Shown piece by piece: positions 56,001 to 64,000 of a stretch of DNA of 64,000 bases. The stretch's first letter is position 1. Each line of letters begins with the position of its first letter. The stretch is taken from positions 308,498 to 372,497 of the forward strand of contig JANJXV010000159.1 in the NCBI GenBank assembly GCA_024803745.1, in the 5' to 3' direction. Made by a program: the position numbers and the translations under genes. This DNA comes from Megascapheus bottae (Eukaryota; Chordata; Mammalia; Rodentia; Geomyidae). The notes below the pieces were generated by a model that did not search any database, was not told the origin of the DNA, and was given only the letters and a program-made list of their open reading frames with translations.

Positions 56001-59000
56001 GACTTCCCACACCTCCATTCTATGACTTCACACACCTCAATTCTATGACTTCACACTCCTCCAATCTATGACTTCACACACCTCCATTCTGTGACTTCAC
56101 ACACCTCCACTCTATGACTTCTAACACCTTCATTCTTACTTCACAAACATCCATTCTGTGACTTCACACACCTCCATTCTGTGACTTCACACACCTTCAT
56201 TCTGACTTCACACACCTCCATTCTGTGACTTCACACACCTCCATTCTATGACTTCACACACCTCCATTCTTTGACTTCACACACCTCCATTCTGTGACTT
56301 CACACACCTCCATTCTGTGACTTCACACACCTCCGTTTTGACTTCACACACTTCCATTCTGTGACTTCACACACCTCCATTCTGTGACTTCACACACCTC
56401 TATTGTTTCACTTCACACACCCCCACTCTTTGACTTCACACACCTCCTTTCCATGACTTCACACACCTCCATTCTATGAGTTCACACACCTCCATTCTAT
56501 GAGTTCACACACCTCCAATTTGACTTCACACACCTCCATTCTATGACTTCACACACCTTCATTCTTACTTCAGAAACATCCATTCTCTGACTTCACACAC
56601 CTCCATTCTATGACTTCACAAACCTCCATTCTGTGAGTTCACACACCTCCATTGTAGGACTTCACACACCTCCATTCTGTGGCTTCACACACCTCCATTC
56701 TGAGTTCACACACCTCCATTCTGTGACTTCACACACCTCCATTCTGTGACTTCACACACCTCCATTCTGTGACTTCACACACCTCGATCCTATGACTTCA
56801 CACACCTCCATTCTATGAATTCACACACCTCCATTCTGTGATTTCACACACCTCCATTCTATGACTTCACACACCTCCATTCTGTGACTTCACAAACCTC
56901 CATTCTGAGTTCACACACCTCCATTCTATGACTTCACAAACCCCCATTGTGAGTTCACAGACCTCCATTCTATGGCTTCACACAATTCCATTCTATGACT
57001 TCACACACCTCCATTCTGACTTCACACACCTCAATTCTTTGACTTCACACACCTCCATTCTATGATTTCACACACCTCCATTCTATGACTTCACACACCT
57101 CCATTCTGACTTCACACACCTCAATTCTTTGACTTCACACACCTCCATTCTATGATTTCACATACCTCCATTCTATGACTTCACACACCTCCATTCTATG
57201 ACTTCACACACCTCATTTCTGAGTTGACACACCTCCATCCTGTGATTTCACACACCTCCAATCTGACTTCACACAACTCCATTCTATGACTTCACATACC
57301 TAAATGCGTTGACATCAAAAACAACCATTCTATGACTTCACACAACTCCATTGTGACTTCACACACCTCCATTCTATGAATTCACACACCTCCATTTTAT
57401 GACTTCACACACCTCCATTATATGACTTCATAAACCTCCCTTCTGTGACTTCACACACCTCCATTCTGAGTTCACACACCTCCATTCTGTGACTTCACAC
57501 ACCTCCATTTTGACTTCACACACCTCCATTCTATGACTTCACACACTTCAATTCTATGACTTCACACACCTCCATTCTGTGACTTCACACACCTCCATTG
57601 TGAGTTCACACACCTCCATTCTGTGACTTCACACACCTCCATTCTGTGACTTCACACACCTCCATTCTATGACTTCACACACCTCCATTCTTTGACTTCA
57701 CACACCTCCATTCTATGAATTCACACACCTCCATTCTGTGACTTCACACACCTACATTGTATGACTTCACACACCTCCATTCTTTGACTTCACCTACCTC
57801 CATTCTGAGATCACACCCCTCCATTCTGTGACTTCACACACCTCCATTCTGTGACTTCACACACCTCCGTTTTGACTTCACACACTTCCCTTCTGTGACT
57901 TCACACACCTCCATTCTGTGACTTCACACACCTCTATTCTTTCACTTCACACACCCCCATTCTTTGACTTCACACACCTCCATTCCATGACTTCACACAC
58001 CTCCATTCTATGAGTTCACACACCTTCATTCTTACTTCAGAAACATCCATTCTCTGACTTCACCCACCTCCATTCTATGACTTCGCAAACCTCCATTCTG
58101 TGAGTTCACACACCTCCATTCTAGGACTTCACACACCTCCATTCTGTGGCTTCACACACCTCCATTCTGAGTTCACACACCTCCATTCTGTGACTTCACA
58201 CTCCTCCATTCTGTGACTTCACACTCCTACATTGTATGACTTCACACACCTCCATTCTTTGCCTTCACCTACCTCCATTCTGAGTTCACACCCCTCCGTT
58301 CTGTGACTTCACACACCTTCATTCTGTGACTTCACACACCTCCATTCTGTGACTTCACACACCTCTATTGTTTCGCTTCACACACCCCCATTCTTTGACT
58401 TCACACACCTCCATTCCATGACTTCACACACCTCCATTCTATGAGTTCACACACCTTCATTCTTACTTCAGAAACATCCATTCTCTGACTTCACACACCT
58501 CCATTCTATGACTTCGCAAACCTCCATTCTGTGAGTTCACACACCTCCATTCTAGGACTTCACACACCTCCATTCTGTGGCTTCACACACCTCCATTCTG
58601 AGTTCACACACCTCCATTCTGTGACTTCACACACCTCCATTCTGTGACTTCACACTCCTACATTGTATGACATCACACACCTCCATTCTTTGCCTTCACC
58701 TACCTCCATTCTGAGTTCACACCCCTCCGTTCTGTGACTTCACACACCTTCATTCTGTGACTTCACACACCTCCATTCTATGACTTCACACACCTCCATT
58801 CTATGACTTCACACACCTCCATTCTGTGATTTCACACACCTCCATTCTATGACTTCACACACCTCCATTCTGTGATTTCACACACCTCCATTCTATGACT
58901 TCACACACCTCCATTGTGACCTCACACACCACGATTCTATGATTTCACACACTTCCATTTTGACTTCACACACCTCCATTCTATGCCTTCACTCACTGCC

Positions 59001-62000
59001 ATTCTGACTTCACACAGCTTCATTCTGAGACTTCACAAACCTCCATTCTATGATTTCACACACCTCCATACTATGATTTCACACACGTCCATCTATGACT
59101 TCACACACCTCCATTCTGACTTCACACACCTCCATTCTATGACTTCACACACCTCCCTTCTGTGACTACACACCTCCATTCTATGACTTCACACACTTCC
59201 ATTGTGACGTCACACACCTCCATTCTATGAGTTAACACATCTCCATTCTATGACTTCACACACCTCCATTCTGACTTCACACACCTCCATTCTATGACTT
59301 CATAGACATCGAATGTGACTTCACTCACCTCCACTCTATGACTTCACACTCCTCCATTCTATGACTTCCCACACCTACTTTCTATGACTTCACCCAACTC
59401 CATTCAGCGACTTCACACCTCTATTCTGACTTCACACACCTCCATTCTGTGACTTCACACACCTCCATTCTATGACTTCACACACCTCCATTCTATGACT
59501 TCACACACCTTCATTCTTACTTCAGAAACATCCATTCTCTGACTTCACACACCTCCATTCTATGACTTCACAAACCTCCATTCTGTGAGTTCAAACAACT
59601 CCATTCTAGGACTTCACACACCTCCATTCTGTGGCTTCACACACCTCCATTCTGAGTTCACACACCTCCATTCTGTGACTTCACACACCTCCATTCTGTG
59701 ACTTCACACACCTCCATTCTGTGACTTCACACACCTCGATCCTAAGACTTCACACACCTCCATTCTATGAATTCACACACCTCCATTCTGTGATTTCACA
59801 CACCTCCATTCTATGACTTCACACAACTCCATTCTGTGACTTCACACACCTCCATTCTGAGTTCACACACCTCCATTCTATGACTTCACAAACCCCCATT
59901 CTGAGTTCACAGACCTCCATTTTATGACTTCACACACTTCCATTCTATGACTTCACACACCTCCATTCTGACTTCACACACCTCAATTCTTTGACTTCAC
60001 ACACCTCCATTCTATGATTTCACATACCTCCATTCTATGACTTCACACACCTCCATTCTGTGACTTCACACACCTCATTTCTGAGTTGACACACCTCCAT
60101 CCTGTGATTTCACACACCTCCAATCTGACTTCACACACCTCCATTCTATGACTTCACACACCTAAATGCGTTGACATCAAAAACAACCATTCTATGACTT
60201 CACACAACTCCATTGTGACTTCACACACCTCCATTCTATGAATTCACACAGCTCCATTTTATGACTTCACACACTTCCATTCTATGACTTCACACACCTC
60301 CATTCTTTGACTTCAAACACCTCCATTTTGAGTACACAAACCTCCATTCTGTGACTTCACACACCTCCATTCTATGAATTCACACACCTCCATTCTATGA
60401 CTTCACACACTTCCATTCTATGACTTCACACACCTCCATTCTTTGACTTCAAACACCTCCATTTTGAGTACACAAACCTCCATTCTGTGACTTCACACAC
60501 CTCCATTCTATGAATTCACACACCTCCATTCTATGTCTTCACACACCTCCATTCTATGACTTCACACACCTTCATTCTTACTTCACAAACATCCATTCTA
60601 TGACTTCACACACCTCCATTATATGACTTCATAAACCTCCCTTCTGTGACTTCACACACCTCCATTCTGAGTTCACACACCTCCATTCTGTGACTTCACA
60701 CACCTCCATTTTGACTTCACACACCTCCATTCTATGACTTCACACACTTCAATTCTATGACTTCACACACCTCCCTTTTGTGACTTCACACACCTCCATT
60801 GGGAGTTCACACACCTCCATTCTGTGAATTCACACACCTCCATTCTGTGACTTCACACTCCTCCATTCTATGACTTCACACACCTCCATTCTATGACTTC
60901 ACACACCTCCATTCTATGAATTCACACACCTCCATTCTGTGACTTCACACACCTACATTGTATGACTTCACACACCTCCATTCTTTGACTTCACCTACCT
61001 CCATTCTGAGTTCACACCCCTCCATTCTGTGACTTCACACACCTCCATTCTGTGACTTCACACACCTCCGTTTTGACTTCACACACTTCCATTCTGTGAC
61101 TTCACACACCTCCATTCTGTGACTTCACACACCTCTATTGTTTCACTTCACACACCCCCATTCTTTGACTTCACACACCTCCATTCCATGACTTCACACA
61201 CCTCCATTCTATGAGTTCACACACCTTCATTCTTACTTCAGAAACATCCATTCTCTGACTTCACACACCTCCATTCTATGACTTCGCAAACCTCCATTCT
61301 GTGAGTTCACACACCTCCATTCTAGGACTTCACACACCTCCATTCTGTGGCTTCACACACCTCCATTCTGAGTTCACACACCTCCATTCTGTGACTTCAC
61401 ACACCTCCATTCTGTGACTTCACACACCTCTATTCTGTGACTTCACACACCTCGATCCTATGACTTCACACACCTCCATTCTATGACTTCACACACCTCC
61501 ATTCTGTGATTTCACACACCTCCATTCTATGAGTTCACACACCTCCATTCTGTGACTTCACGCACCTCCATTCTGAGTTCACACACCTCCATTCTATGAC
61601 TTCACAAACCCCCTTCTGAGTTCACAGACCTCCATTCTATGACTTCACACACCTCCATTCTGACTTCACACACCTCCATTCTGACTTCACACACCTCCAT
61701 TCTGACTTCACACACCTCAATTCTTTGACTTCACACACGTCTATTCTATGATTTCACATAACTCCATTCTATGACTTCACACACCTCCATTCTATGACTT
61801 CACACACCTCATTTCTGAGTTGACACACCTCCATCCTGTGATTTCACACACCTCCAATCTGACTTTACACACCTCCATTCTATGACTTCACACACCTCCA
61901 TGCGTTGACATCAAAAACAACCATTCTATGACTTCACACAACTCCATTGTGACTTCACACACCTCCATTCTATGCATTCACACACCTCCATTTTATGACT

Positions 62001-64000
62001 TCACACACTTCCATTCTATGACTTCACACACCTCCATTCTTTGACTTCAAACACCTCCATTTTGAGTACACAAACCTCCATTCTGTGACTTCACACACCT
62101 CCATTGTATGAATTCACACACCTCCATTCTATGACTTCACACACCTCCATTATATGACTTCATAAACCTCCCTTCTGTGACTTCACACACCTCCATTCTG
62201 AGTTCACACACCTCCATTCTGTGACTTCACACACCTCGATTTTGACTTCACACACCTTCATTCTATGACTTCACACACTTCAATTCAATGACTTCACACA
62301 CCTCCATTCTGTGACTTCACACACCTCCATTGTGAGTTCACACACCTCCATTCTGTGACTTCACACACCTCCATTCTGTGACTTCACACACCTCCATTCT
62401 ATGACTTCACACACCTCCATTCTATGACTTCACACACCTCCATTCTATGAATTCACACACCTCCATTCTGTGACTTCACACAACTCCATTGTATGACTTC
62501 ACACACCTCCATTCTATGACTTTACACACCTCCATTCTATAACTTCACACACCTCCATTCTGTGATTTCACAAACCTCCATTATATGACTTCACACACCT
62601 CCATACGTTGACATCAAAAAACACCATTCTATGACTTTACACAACTCCATTTTCACTTCACACACCTCCATTCTATGAGTTCACACACCTCCATTCTGTG
62701 ACTTCAAACACCTCCATTCTGTGACTTCACACACCTCGATCCTATGACTTCACACACCTCCATTCTATGAATTCACACACCTCCATTCTGTGATTTCACA
62801 CACCTCCATTCTATGACTTCACACACCTCCATTCTGTGACTTCACACACCTCCATTCTGAGTTCACACACCTCCATTCTATGACTTCACAAAGCCCCATT
62901 CTGAGTTCACAGACCTCCATTCTATGACTTCACACACTTCCTTTCTATGAGTTCACACACCTCCATTCTGACTTCACACACCTCCATTCTGACTTCACAC
63001 ACCTCAATTCTTTGACTTCACACACCTCCATTCTATGATTTCACATACCTCCATTCTATGACTTCACACACCTCCATTCTATGACTTCACACACCTCATT
63101 TCTGAGTTGACACACCTCCATCCTGTGATTTCACACACCTCCAATCTGACTTCACACACCTCCATTCTATGACTTCACACACCTCCATGCGTTGACATCA
63201 AAAACAACCATTCTATGACTTCACACAACTCCATTGTGTCTTCACACACCTCCATTCTATGAATTCACACACCTCCATTTTATGACTTCACACACTTCCA
63301 TTCTATGACTTCACACACCTCCATTCTTTGACTTCAAACACCTCCATTTTGAGTACACAAACCTCCATTCTGTGACTTCACACACCTCCATTCTATGAAT
63401 TCACACACCTCCATTTTATGACTTCACACACTTCCATTCTATGACTTCACGCACCTCCATTCTTTGACTTCAAACACCTCCATTTTGAGTACACAAACCT
63501 CCATTCTGTGACTTCACACACCTCCATTCTATGAATTCACACACCTCCATTCTATGACTTCACACACCTCCATTCTATGACTTCACTCACCTCCATTCTA
63601 TGAATTCACACACCTCCATTATGTGACTTCACACACCTCCATCCTGTGACTTCACACAGATCCATTCTATGACTTCACACAACTCCATTCTGTGACGTCA
63701 CACACCTCAATTCTTTGACTTCACACACCTTCATTCTTACTTCTCAAACATCCATTCTATGACTTCACACACATACATTCTGTCATTTCACACACCTCCA
63801 TTTTGTGACTTCACACACCTCCATTCTATGATTTCACACACCTCCATTGTGATTTCACACACCTCCATTCTATGAGTTCACACACCTCCATTCTGACTTC
63901 ACACACCTCCATTCTATGACTTCACACACCTCCATTCTGACTTCACACAGTCCATTCTGTGAGTTTACAAAACTCCTTTCTATAATTTCACACACCTCCA
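53069..64000 (+). repeat. 11.92-kb higher-order repeat, copy H4 (cut by window end)
   Basis: Follows H3 directly at offset 11919 early on and 11921 after 55.4 kb, returning to 11919 after 61.65 kb, where a 23-bp unit is replaced by a 21-bp unit. Markers TGCGTTGACATC lie at 57305, 60167, 61901 and 63188. The window ends 10932 bp into the unit, in the 1532-bp duplicated part. Private changes include CCATTATTTGCC at 53460 and CAATTCAATGAC near 62283. The array evidently continues beyond the window. Confidence 0.85.

Noticed and set aside
1..64000. Telomeric repeat
   Set aside because: No TTAGGG or CCCTAA runs are present. The CACACACC part only superficially resembles C-rich telomere sequence.

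Overview
The window is a eukaryotic, almost certainly mammalian, satellite array with no gene that I can support. About 63.7 of the 64 kb is one simple-sequence family: a 23-bp unit (CTCCATTCTATG followed by ACTTCACACAC) mixed with a 21-bp variant that lacks two bases in the middle (CTCCATTCTG followed by ACTTCACACAC). All units run in the same orientation. The plus strand is very poor in G (1 of 23 positions against 9 C). Every open reading frame is a by-product of the repeat, and there are no rRNA, tRNA, CRISPR or bacterial features.

The only non-satellite DNA is a 318-bp insert at 10819-11136. It begins TG, ends CA, carries an AATAAA signal and a CpG-rich 3' end, and is flanked by a 6-bp direct repeat (ACCTCC). 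I read it as a solo LTR of an endogenous retrovirus, most like class II (betaretrovirus-like) in size and target-site length. It is the main reason for suggesting a mammal. I cannot name the species.

The array has clear larger-scale structure, visible because marker variants recur at fixed spacings. Block A (1-10812) is an older, rearranged relative of the long unit. Block B (11143-24597) is built from a 5.14-kb tandem duplication (13006-18146 and 18147-23287) plus a partial third copy. Block C (24598-64000) is a higher-order repeat with a unit of about 11.92 kb. It has two complete copies (25725-37645 and 41150-53068), one truncated copy (37646-39991) and one cut by the window end (53069-64000). 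Between the truncated copy and the next full copy lies a patchwork junction (39992-41149). That junction means much of block C can also be read as a 15.42-kb duplication. Marker spacing between block C copies is constant to within 2 bp over more than 10 kb, so these duplications are very recent or have been homogenised, unless the assembly is at fault.

The window therefore records layered unequal exchange in a satellite: 21/23-bp units, then sub-repeats of 180, 182, 358, 431, 605 and 1532 bp, then 5.0-5.3 kb segments, then 11.92 and 15.42 kb units. No protein-based or RNA-based system was found. The candidates worth following are the nested higher-order structure, the clean LTR insertion, the recurring TGACGTCA palindromes and the uniform strand asymmetry.
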